Positions 11,424 through 24,100 of a stretch of DNA of 64,000 nt are shown here, in pieces. The notes under the pieces were generated by a model. It saw only the letters and a list, made by a program, of their open reading frames with translations, had not been told where the DNA came from and did no database searches. Positions within the stretch are counted from its first letter, which is position 1. Every line of letters starts with the position of its first letter. The stretch spans positions 8,202,176 to 8,266,175 of the forward strand of contig JAMKCF010000008.1 of assembly GCA_023634235.1 (NCBI GenBank), given 5' to 3'. A program made the translations under genes and the position numbers. Origin of the DNA: Pisaster brevispinus. Lineage: Eukaryota; Echinodermata; Asteroidea; Forcipulatida; Asteriidae.

Positions 11424-12041
11424 TATAGCCATTCGTGAATATAGTCCACAAAGAGATACGCTACAACAAAAGTACAGCCTACCTCCATGGTACAACTAAA
11501 CTGTCCAACATAAAACAACAATCGTTTGTTGAAATTTTTAGGACAGTCGGTACATGCGAGTAAACCTAAAGCTTGGTCAGAATGTGCGCGTATGTTAGTG
11601 AAATTAGACACGTTGTCTGAGATTCGGGTACTGCATTAGCATTAGTGCAGAGTAGACACAGTGATTATACTAGTGTAGAGTAGACCCAGTAAATTCGGCA
11701 CTGTACTCCGTTTGTTCAAAATTTTGACATCTGCGGTCAGACTGGCATGACAAAATAGTGTAAAAAAAAGAGTACAGCGCCCCAGTTACTGGGTCTTAGT
11801 GCGAAGTGCTATTGGGCACAATTCAAAAGATAACCAAAGCATACATCCCAAACTTTTAAAAGATACAATTGTAAACTCGGTTTTAATCTTCAGACAGGAG
11901 GTTTAATTCAAATGAGGTGGCCTGAATGATTTTGAATTGTCTTCCCAAAACCCATACTTGTTCAATCCCTGTAAGAAAATTATCGAAAATTTCCTTTCTG
12001 TCATTTTCTTATTGTAGAATTTAGTCTGTATTCAGAAGACA

Positions 12042-12189
12042 ATGACTGAATCTCAGAATGGCAAGAGATCAAAGTGGATGGTTCCCGGCTCGGACATGGC
12101 AATGAGGACCCACAACCCGATCCGAGCTATTGTAGATGGCCTCAAGCTGGAACCGAACCCAGACAAGGAATTCATCGCACTGTCTCTTG
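12042..12189 (+). CDS. TAT: TAT coding exon 1 (residues 1-49)
   Basis: Encodes the [20 protein letters not shown] segment typical of the TAT N-terminal lobe. The donor is G|GTAAGT in phase 1. The ATG is the first in-frame start after the proposed acceptor at 12017. Confidence 0.94.
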
Positions 12190-15100
12190 GTAAGTGTCAA
12201 AATGAGAGTAGGCCGAACCATCGAGATTGAGAGTTGTGTAGTGTAGGATCAGTGATGTTTCAAACAGGCTTTCATACGACTTGTTTTCCTGTTTTCCATA
12301 CACACTAGACAGCCGATTTTGCTGATTGCTAAAAATGAGAGTGTTTTAAAACAAGGAAGTATCAACTTTTGTTGACGTGAAAAAAATTACCTGTGCCTCA
12401 CGGCTCACTGGTTTCAAAACAAATGAAATTATGGATTCGATGAAATTATAATAATGAAATTGAAATTATGATAAAGTACTATTGTTGTGTTCATTGATAC
12501 ACTACATTGCTCTCAGTGCAGTTGTTATACAAACATTGAATGCCCTTGAGTGCATTGTCGCAGAATGCAATTACAAGGTGAAATAATCTGGACTGTTCTT
12601 GTTTCATGGGGACAGAATGAGTGAAATGGAAAAGCCAAGTTTCACTGATTGAAGTGCAGGAATGAAATGCATTCAGTATTTGTTTATACTCGCACATAGA
12701 TCTTTGTCATTTGAAAGTTTGTATGGAAACAACAAACACAAAGTAGACACAGAAACTCATCCACCCCAAACCCTTCTAAACAATGTGGATAATTCCATGA
12801 AGACACCAACCAAGTCTGAGGTGCAGACACTGAATTGGACAGCGCAATCGCATATGTCATCAAAAGCTCAAACAGCGCCCTCGCTGAGGTCAATGGAGAC
12901 CTTGCATTGGCTAAGAGTTGGGCGTGGCGCTTGCATGCGTACACGCTTCCATTGTTTGGCCCTCAGCAATGCCAGCCTATGCTAGAGGGGTCTATTGAAA
13001 AAGTTTCAAAAGGGCCGTAAAACTGGTTGAACCAGTTTGTTTGATTTATATTTTTCAACAAATGTTTGGTACCTGCAGGTGATCCCACGCTGTTTGGTAA
13101 CTTGTCAACGTGTGTAGAGATGAGAGAGGCAGTTTGCGATGTTGTCAATGGAATGAAGAATAATGGATATGTTCCTGCACTGGGTAAGTTGTCTTATTTA
13201 CAAAAAGAGGAAAAGTCATTTGTATAAATTGATGTTTTCTTTTGACCCCTGAGTCCTTTTACCAGGCATGCAACTCTTCCGCGTTTCCGCGGATTTCCGC
13301 GTTTTTTTTAAATGATCAGCGCTAAAATAAAAAAATCAGAATTTTTTTTTTTATTATTTTTTTTTTTCGATTTTTTTTTTTAAAAGCCTTATATATGCTT
13401 GGCAACAACAATGTACAACCACAATAATGTGAAATAAGCCTAGTACATGCTAAGAATGCACCTAAGAGCATAATAAACCTCAACATTTTCTAGGGTACCA
13501 TTGTGGATCTCATGTCCCTTGGCGTTTTGGCTGCCTCGCTCCGCGCTTGCGTTGTGCCTTTGAAAATTTCCTCTTTTTTTTGCAGTTGCATGCCTGTTTT
13601 ACGCTTGGTTCATAGCTTGAAAAATGGCCCAAGTTACTGGTTGTCAGAGCTGTGACAATTCGCTGCGCATTCAGTTTGGCACTAAGAGTGAATCAGGTTT
13701 AATTCACCGCATGGTTTCACTTTGAATTGGATGCACAGCATGTTGTAAAGTATGTGCACAGAGAAAATCAAGAATGTTATCTTACTCCAGATATTTCATA
13801 GTGGGACCGAATTAGGGGGGGAAAAATCACAAGACTGCAGGGCTTGAAGCTCAAAACTTTTGCTGAACCGGAAAATTTTTCTCAAGACCAGAATCAAAAT
13901 GAGAAAATACTATGAACTTATGGGTACAAATTTCATAAACACTCAACAGGATTGAAAGATATTTATCAGACTCAAAGTACAGATTTGAACATAATTTTTA
14001 AAAATAAAGATGGGGTGATGTATTAAACCAAGTTCAAAAACCTGGTGACAAAACGGTAATCAAAATTTTAAAGGACATTAAACTGTGTTCAAAGGTGAAT
14101 TTTAATCTACAACATACATGTATGTGTACATACATGTAGGACATGCTATTTTGTCTGGTAACCTTTTTCTGGTAAGCATATTTTTGTGGTGCTTAGCTAC
14201 TTTTTGTGCTTAAAGACCTACTTGAACGAAAAACGGCAACAAAGTGATCTTTGCTGAAATTCATTTGAATTTTTTTTAATCAATTAAGAAAATTGAGTTC
14301 TCATGAGATTAAACATACTTTAATTGTGTAAAAAATTATTCATTTTGATTACCCTTTTCTGGTGCTTTTCATAACAATTCGCGGAAAGCCTCGTTACATC
14401 ATTACTCATGTTACGCCATGCGTGGGAGCACCGTTTTGTATAGCCTCTTTGTTGCAGCATGGAGGTTTAACAAAGCAACATCCCACACATGGCGGCAAAG
14501 TATGTTTTGATGCACGCCATCAACAGCAGAAGTATTTCTAGTTTTTCAAAACCTTGAGGTTGGGGACCGATTATTATGTAAAATTCAGAAGTGTACAAAT
14601 GTCAAAAGGAAATTTAAATGAATACACATTATAAACAAGTTTCATATAGCATCCACATTCATTTTTTGTTGTTGCTCGAGTAGCTGTTTTCAAAGCAGCT
14701 TTATGAAATTGGGCTCAAAATTATAGCCCTCTTTTCCTTGTACCAAATAAGCAACCAAGATCAGACCTTGAACAAGCACTTCAAAGGCTGCTGGATATCT
14801 TTAGTTTGTGATTCACTCCTCTTGGGATCACATTGACCTAGGGATTTAAAAGAGTCACCTTCTTTTGACATCCAGGCTCATAACCTTGACTGTAGCCTCC
14901 TTGAAATCTGCCCGTATTTAATCATTTCCTTGTGATGACTTTGACAGCCACGGATCTGTTTCATAGGACTTCCGAGGCAAAAATTAAAACGGATGACAAC
15001 AGTCACATGAAGTGACTATAGAGTACAATCACAGTTGATATTGTAACAACCCTTTCAAATATTCTGCCTTTTGATTGGTTTAGAGTGCGCCACATAATAT

Positions 15101-18100
15101 GTCTTATTTTTACTATAAACCGCGCTATACACGCAGCAAACAAGTTACTACCCCCATAGCAACCGATGTACTATCCCATAGCAACCAGTGAACTATACCC
15201 ATAGCAACAGTAGCGTCTTGGTATCTAGACGGCTAGGCACAATATATGTTTGGGGTGTTATAAAGCAAATATTGATTGCTTTTACTCGTGCTATGGTTCA
15301 AACTACGACTTGCTCGGTGATCCCTCGGCTTCACCGTGCCGAGGATCACCTCAGGCATCGTAGTTTTAGCCATAGTACTCGAAGCAGTCAATATTTGTAT
15401 GCTATTGAATGGTCAGACAGTAGGAGGGTTAAAAGTGAAACTGATATGTATGATGCAAGATGATTGGTATTACACACATGGATTTTGCATCATTTGAGGA
15501 AGACTAGAGCGGACTAGCTGAATAATAATAATAATAATAATAATGAAAACTTATAAAGCGCACATAATCCATCAAAGTGCTCATGGCGCTAAATACAAAC
15601 AATAACGTACATAAATATGTACAATAACCAAAATTAAAACGTAAGCCTAAGCTAAGAAGAAATCCAGAACATGTGCTATAGAAATACAATACAATTACAA
15701 ATGCCATATCTAAGAAACATCGAGGGGTAAAAAAACAAATCCAACCATTTACTCAAATACCTGATTGAAAAGATGTGTTTTAAGGTTTTTTTTAAATTGG
15801 GTTAAAGAAACAGATGATTTTACTAGTGCAGGCAATTTGTTCCATAGGCATTGCTGAAGCATTGAGATCAATATTTTATCCCACACCAAGGTACACTGTA
15901 CTAAAGATAATTACAAGAAGTCCCACCATCCTCCAAGCGAAATTACCCCCCCCCCCCCCCAATCTACTCCGTGGACGTAGATAAAGTTTCAGCTGAATAC
16001 AGTGTCTGTTTGTTGAAAAAAAAAACTGTGAAAAACTGTCGCGGTATCTTCATCAAGAACATTGGATCCATCCATGCACAGCGAGGTGACAGCGGGTACC
16101 AACTGCACTTCTGGCGTTAACAAACAGAACTGCTGAAATTAAAATCTCCAAAACTCGCCTTGAGGTGAGTTTTGGAGATCACATTTTTCAACATACTTTA
16201 ATTGATTTCTAATCAACAGGGGCACTTTAAGATGAAGTTATTTTGACTAACATTACCATCTTTATAACAACTCACCTCATTACCTAAGTATGACACTACT
16301 TTTAATAATCAGCGATAATGGTGGCAGAAGAATCCAGACTTTGTATTAAAGCATACTCGTTAGTAAAGAATAATTTTGTGCGTACTTCATGTTACTGAGC
16401 TTACACAGAGGTAGCACAGAAGTTTTGTGCTAACCCTCAAAGTGGACAAAAGTGACCATGATACATGTAAGAGAAGAATTTCGCAGTAAGCGGAGTTATA
16501 CAATTGGCTCTGATATTTGGAAGAACAAGTACATGTAAGCATGGAATCAGTGCAAATTTGTGAAGTTCCAACTTATTTTAAACCCATTGCTACATTTTAC
16601 TTCAACACCAAATTAGCATGTTACACATTTTCATGTTTTTTGGGTCATACATGTACATGGTTAAGTTTTTAAATTTTTTTTCCATTTGTACAACACACTC
16701 TTTTCATGATACTTGGTTTAAAATTCTTATTCAGTCTGTCATTTCAAGGGATTTGGGATTACTGCTCTTTCACAGTTCAGTTATGGTGGAAAATAAAAAT
16801 ATAATATGTGGCATGTCGTGGCCGAGTGGATAAGACTGGACTCAAGCTCTGGTGTTTCTGATCAGCAGAGTGTGGGTTCGAGCCCCGGTCGTGACACTTG
16901 TGTCCTTAAGCAAGACACTTAACCATAATTGCTTCGTCCTTCGGATGGGACGTAAAGCCGTTGGTCCCGTGTGTTGTGTAACGCACAAAAAAGAACCCAG
17001 TGCACTTATCGAAAAGAGAAGGGGTCCGCCCCGGTGTTCCTGGTTTGATCGGCTGCATATTGCGCCACAGCACCTTGTAAACCATTACAAGGTGCTATGT
17101 AAAGGAGTAGGTCTCATACTTCAAAAAACGTAGCTCCAAATACCTTGCAGGGAACATGAATGTTAAGCGCTTAGAGGCTGGCCTGCAGTAGGCGCTATAC
17201 AAATACAATATATTATTATTATTATGACCAGAATTTAAGTTAATTTCACCGACAGAAAAAGTGAAGTGGAAATAAAATTTCCCATTTCCTAGCAACCTGG
17301 AACTGACAGAAAAAAAACCCAAGCACAGTTTTTCTATTCACTTTTTAAACACACTATTGTTGGAATTCCAGTCACTGGTTAATGGTTGCGGCCCCGTGTA
17401 AGTCACTGTTGCACATCATAATATCAAATTTTGTGCAGTGACAAAAATATTGTTTACAACATTTAGTGAAACTTCAGTGCCATTTGTGTTGTACAAAGTG
17501 TTCAATCTTTACAATAAAGGGATTTGTGTGTGTTTATTCTGTATGCTTCATTACACGCCGTGGCTTATGGCCAAGATTTGGCCTATTCACGGCGAGATAT
17601 TTGGAGCATGGTAAATATTTGTTAATACCCACATAAAGTGGTGAAGGAGCACTGCCCCCTACTCTATTGAAAAGCCATGTAGGCCTACCCCCTTGCTCCC
17701 TCTCCCAAATAAAAAAGTCCTGGCTACCCCACTGCTGTGCATGAATGCATTATGAACAAATGGAAGATGTTAAAGGGAGCGACCTACCTTTGTTTTTTGG
17801 GAACCGTTCAATTCTTTTAATCCTATATAAATGCAGATATATACAAGAAAACTAACCTGTGAAAATTTCATTTCAAAAGGTGGTAGTGTTTTGGGGTTAT
17901 GTTCACGCAGGAAGAATAATCCTTTAATTGGAATACGATCTGAGAAGTGAGAAACGTATCTGACAGTAACATCTTCTCAGCTTCAAATTTTGGGGGATAT
18001 AAATTGAGATCTTTTTTCATAACTGCATCAATTCAAAGTGAAATGATTCTCAAAATGCTTTATACTATCGAAAGCAGCTGTACTTCTAACCAAGTAAGTT

Positions 18101-21100
18101 TTTTGTTGCCATTAATTTTTAAAGAGTTTTCACCAAGCGTAGGACACCTTGCCTTTAATGCATTGCACAGTACTTAAAGTCGAGCCATGTAGAATATAAA
18201 TATGTACTCATAGTGCACGAGTGTGGAGTTGAGCAGTTTCCAACAAACCAAGTTATGCATACATGCAGCGCGTCAAAGGCTAAGCTAGTTTATAAACCTT
18301 TTAGCAAACTGTAAAGAGTACACAAAGATTTGAGCCTGAATTTGTTCCTCACTTCATCGAAATGCTTATCATTATGATTAATTGACGCGTGATGTTTGCA
18401 GTCTCGTCTCTTGTCCAGTAATTGAATTAAAATTCCATTTAACCACTGGGGGGGGGGGATAGGGTTGCTATGGCAGCACTGTGATGTCATAAGAATATTT
18501 TGTTCATCTCCGAGATGTGAAGGTACCTCAAGTGGCATCCTTTAGAGTCCAAGATTGTTTTGATTTGAGTTCAGATTTAGGGGTGAAGGGATTTCTAAAG
18601 AGTGAATGTAAATTTACTGGAAGGTGTTGTTCTGCTTTGATAATAATAATAATAATAAAGTATATGTTTATAATATTATAGCCCATCACACGCTAAACGT
18701 TTTAAAGCATTTCAGCATGAAACTTCGGCATGCATTTGAAAATGTTCTCAAAGACAGGTGCCTGTCGAAAGGTTTGAAGCATTTAATTATGTCCATGTGC
18801 TTACATATGTACAAAACATCAAGAATGACAGGGAATAAATTCCAGCATGAAACTTCGCCATGCATTTGAAAATGTTCTCAAAGACAGGTGCCTGTCGAAA
18901 GGTTTGAAACATTTAATTATGTCCATGTGCTTACACATGTACAAAACATCAAGAATGACAGGGAATAAAAAGAGTGACGACGAGGTCTCAAATGGCTGGG
19001 ATGTTGCCGTGTGATGAAGGATCGAGCCCAAGGTGAGGGCCTTTATCGCACGGCTAGGACATTGGTTTTAAGCTGCTGTTTAAGATCGAGTCACTACCCT
19101 TTTATTCCCATTCATAGATGCCGTTGTTGGGGGGAAAGCATAACAATTAAGGAAAAACTGTGATATTGAACTTGTCTTTTTGTAAAATTTTTCAAATCCT
19201 GTTTTTAGTCCACTTCGTGAAAGGTCATATTGCATGCAACGCTCAACGTTTGTGCGGAGGCCCACATACTAATAGATTTTACACTGAGTACTCAGCATTG
19301 AGTAACTGCATTATGCGTTACTAGCACTCTTATAAGCTTGCGTGCTAGCACGCGTACTGCAATGAAAGCCGAACGCCAACTGGTGTAAAACAGCTCAAGC
19401 TATGTCTCCATCGGCTGTTTAAACATGGTCATGTGACCACCTTTCAACCAGTAGAACAACTGCCTTAATTGCCTGGGGAAATTTACGGATATGTAATTTG
19501 CATATTGGATTAAAGAATATTGTTTTAGGTTATCCATACACCGATGTGCCCAGTGACAACTATTACTCATGCAACTCTTCTGCTGATCAGCTGATTTCCA
19601 CATGTTCAGTTTCTCGGCTGTGTCTTTGAAAAAAAAACCAACAACATAGTACAAAGTCTTGCCGTGCCAGGCGTTTTCTTCTTGAGTCTTTTGATTACAC
19701 ATATTGCAGTTTGCATGTCTGATAAGTACATGTACGTCACTTAATATGGTTCGGGGTATCTTGCTAATGACAGTACTCACACTGGCCTCTTATCGCCGGG
19801 CACGCTCAGTGGTCTAGTGGTTAAGGTATCTACTCTAGACTGTGGGCGTTGTGAACCTGGTAGTCTGTGGATTTTTTTCCCGACAGGAGTCGCAAAGCAT
19901 GGATGTACACAAATCTGTGTCGGGGGTAAATCCTAACTTAGTAAAACCAACCTAATAAGGTCAGTGCCCTATATAAGCCCGATTTCACCAAAATCATCTT
20001 TTAGATAAATTTTCGAGCATTGTATACACACAAGCCTGATAATATGTCTAACTTATAGGAACATTAATCATGACTATGCGCACTGAATGTGTGGCAGTTC
20101 TATGATTTGCATGAAATAATCTTTGAACTAAATTACAATGTCAAGATTAATGATTAATTGATTATAAAGGACTCATATCTTTTAGGCTAGACATATCTAG
20201 GCCTGCATTGCACATGATGGCACTATTGTTGAGTTCAAACAATGGAACTGTACGTGATGCTCCTGTGCAACTCTCAGCCAATGATAGGTCTTCCTTTGAC
20301 CTACAGCGAGGGAGCTGTTTGAGCATGTGACCTCATGCAAGGGGTCTGTTGAGACCGCATGTAATTTTTTGATTTAAGCCAAAGGCCTGAATTTGATAAC
20401 TTTGCCCCTACATGTACAGGTACCTGCATTTTTCTCTTCACATTCTTGAAAAAGAGAATCCGGATGTTAGGTTGCTGGTAGCTTGATCTAAACAAGAAGA
20501 AGTAGCTTGCATTTGTATACCTTGCCCGATGTGCGGCAGAGAGTGTCACCCCCACAAATATTCCCATTTTTTTTTGGCCACTCTCTTTTCCTCTTGTACA
20601 GGAGTATACCCCCTCCTAAAATTCTTTAAAGAGTTCCTGAGATTCCCAGAACACAATGAAGACACCGCAATACTACAAATCGAGCACCAAATGTGCATTT
20701 AACTTTGAGGAAAACATGGACGGTGCCTTTAAATGCTGGCATCTTTTGCTTATTTAAACGAATATCCATTATTTTTTTTAAAAACCTGAATCAGTTCAGA
20801 AACTTGTTTCTGATGTCACAAAGAGAGCAGGGCTGCATTTAGTGTCTGTCCTGGCATACGAACACTAGTCAAGAGTATTGTGGGCAAATAAATCCGTTTC
20901 TGATGTCAGACTGTGTACGATTATTTCTAGCTTGTTCTGGTAACAGAATAGCAGACTAGTCAAATTTTTAAAATGGGTGAGCCACTGCAGAAATGCATGT
21001 GCTCTTGTCTTCAATATTAAAGGATGCTAACCTTTCGGTGCTTACAGTGTGAAAATGAATGACGTAACAATGCAAATCAGTGGTGAACGCGCAAGCTGGC

Positions 21101-24100
21101 CACCTAATTTTCTGGCTAACCTGTGAAATACGCTTACACTTAAGCAATTTTTTCTGCTTCAGTAAGCACAAAAATTTGCTTACCCTTAAGCAGCGCTATG
21201 AAATTGGGCCCTGGATACAAAGCCTGAGCAAAAACAAAACTTGGTTGCAGTCTGATTTGACTCACATTTTAACTTCACACAGAAAACCTTGCAACGATAA
21301 CATGGCAAGTTACCGACAATCTAAACAGCTGTCAGTGCAAAAAAAAAATTTAACAGCCAAAATAACTATTTCTCACTCTATGTAGAGGTACTTTCATATT
21401 AAAATAAGTAATATTGTTAGAGACCACAAATGTTTTCGCCAGATGTTGTTTTTAAAATTGTTTATGCAATACGGCACTAATTCCGTTTATTGATTATTCA
21501 AAAGAGGTTGGTCATCACAGGAATTCATCATTCTAACTAATATGAAGTACATTCAATCAGTTTGTATATTTGACTTTGTTTTTAAAGTAACAATTCACAT
21601 TTTTATAGATGACTACAGCAAAAGTACCAAGCCTAGGACTTTTGCTGTATCGGTAGTAAGTTGTTTACTTCTTTCCACCTGAGTGCTCCACCTGAGTGCT
21701 TCTGTTACACTAGTATGCATGTTTGTCTGTGCTGTGTTGTCATTAAGCCTTTTAGAAAGACTCTGCTATGGTCAAACACAAAACATGAAGCCATTCACAA
21801 TTTTTCTTTGCATTTATTCCATAAGTCCTTTTGGTTGGTTGAGCAAGTTGGAAACAGCAAATTTTCAAGTTTTATACCTAACAGGAAGTGGTTGTTAACC
21901 TTCAGCAAACATCCCCTAAAACTTTTGTCACAATTCTTAGAATTTAACAATATGGTTTTAGATAATTGGGCAAAGAGTAATTGAGCGCTATGAGCTACTT
22001 TTTTATCTGGACTCGGGATGAATTCGGTTTTTTTACCTGGTCTCTTCGAAAAATTCCTACTAACCGTTCTTACTTATTCAAGCTCCAGGGGCACCCATTT
22101 AATAGATGGTGCTACACATTGTTGTTTGCCAGAGGGGTGTCTGGGTGTCTTTTGGACCCCCTGTTTTTAATTTGGACACCTGTATGGTTTATCTGTCATT
22201 TACATGTAAATGTACTGTAAGTGAACAATTTGGACACCAAGTTTTTTAATTTTCAGGAAAATTTGGACACCCTTTTACCAAATCCTGGCTGAAACCTTGC
22301 CCTAAAATGCACAATTTTTTTCTACACTGTGCTGTACAGTATTATGCCAAAACGTACTCATGTCGCAAAGTATGTGTACAGCCAGATTGTAAGGATGAGA
22401 AATTTAACACCTGTGTCTGGATTCAGACCCTTTTTGCGTCTGCCTTGTGACAAAAAAGCTGGTATTTTCATCAGATATAAAGAAATTGACTATCACGCTC
22501 TTTGAGATAGATCATCATAGTTCAAGAACTTTGTTGTCAGTAATTAATTTCGCCTGGTGGATTGCTAAATTCACTTCAATTCAATTCAGTTCAAAGCTGT
22601 TTACTGAGGTGCTTGTTTTTGTATGTTTTCTTCCCAGGTATGGAGATTGCTAGAGAAGCAGTTGCAAATAAGTTTTCGATCCCAGAGTCTCCACTAACAT
22701 TTAAGGTAATTATTTGGATAAAGTCACAAGAACACTATTGTTTTAAGTCAGGTGCAAACATAAACTTGACTTCATTTCTGTTAAAAAACCAGTGCATAAA
22801 CCTGACTTTAAAAAAATGATATACCTGAACTCTAAGTTACTGAAATAATAATAATTTGTTTAAGAGGGCAATTCAAGAGAATTTTTCTGGAACTTAGGAA
22901 CTTGTTTTATTGATTGAAACAAAAACTCCAAGAGGTCTTTCCTGTCTAAATAACTGTATGTGGTGCTCTTATACAGATTTCAAATAAGTAATGGGAAATT
23001 ACCATTTTGGTACCATTGGTTACAAGTGCTGAGTGCTTTGGGACGCTAGGTGGCAGCAAACTTGCCAGCTAAATCCATTGTTCTGGGTAATGTGCGCATG
23101 CTCAGAACTACATAAACAATGGAAATTTACCTAGTAAGTCTGCTGCCACCTAGCATTCCAAAGTCTCCCATTGTGTGCCAAGTGAATTTGTTCCATCAAG
23201 GGGACCCCTTTACCAAAATTTCCAATACAATTTTCCAATTGGAACCAATTGGAATTTTTTCCAATGTTGTGTATTGGCACAAAACCAATTGGACCCAGTT
23301 GGACTCAGTTGGACTCTGTTGGATTCATTTTGATTTTTTTCCAACTAGACCCAATTGGTTATTTTCAACTACACCCAAAAAATAAGTGTTTACCATTTAG
23401 CAAAAAAAAAAGTAGTTTATACCCATTGGGCTGACAGTCTAAAAATTTATGGGGATAAAGTATATCCCACCCCACTCGAGGGATTTACACCGGTGCAATT
23501 AACTAATTCTAAATCCAGAATGGAATAGTATGAATATTGTTTCTCCAATTGGACTCTGTTGGGAAATAAAATTTCCAATTGGTAGAGACAAATTCCAACT
23601 AATTCCAATTCAATTAAATCAAGCCAACTGACTCCAATTGGATTTCCAATTGGACTGAGTTGGTCTAAGATTTTATTCCAATTGTAAAGTCAGTATTCCA
23701 ATATAAACCAACTCACATCAACTCAATACCAACTCAATCCAATTCTTTCCAACTGGATATCCAATTGGAATGCATTGGACATGTTGGTAAGGGCCATGCC
23801 TTGTAAAGTAGATTAGAGACAACGGCAGTTTGTTTGCTTGAAAGTTTTCACAAATAACATGCCCGGTAGATGAGGAACACAGTTTTTCTCAGGATCACTC
23901 AGTATTTTTGTGGTTGTGCGTGTAATCGTAAGCAACTTCATGCCAAGGGTGTGCTGGGGAAGGATCTGAATGTTGTTTCCTTTGTTGCAATTCGCCTTTA
24001 AATTCCATCTGGAGAAGTCTTGGACATTCACAATCACACCAATGTTGTTTGCCGTGGGGTCATAGGTCAACCGGTTCCCAGTTTCTTTTACTGCTTTATC

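Larger units (their letters stand above)
13184..22637 (+). other. TAT: TAT intron 2 (9.45 kb)
   Basis: The longest intron. It holds the MITEs, SINEs and tandem duplications listed individually; between them I see only AT-rich sequence, a poly-C run near 15948, a (TAA)n run at 15523 and no internal gene. Confidence 0.85.

Noticed and set aside
16816..16890. tRNA-Leu gene
   Set aside because: Identical heads occur at several sites, joined to the same non-tRNA body, so it is a SINE.
19400..19780. 126-codon open frame on the minus strand in TAT intron 2
   Set aside because: It has no recognisable motif, no splice or promoter context and an uneven composition. A frame of this length is expected by chance in 64 kb.
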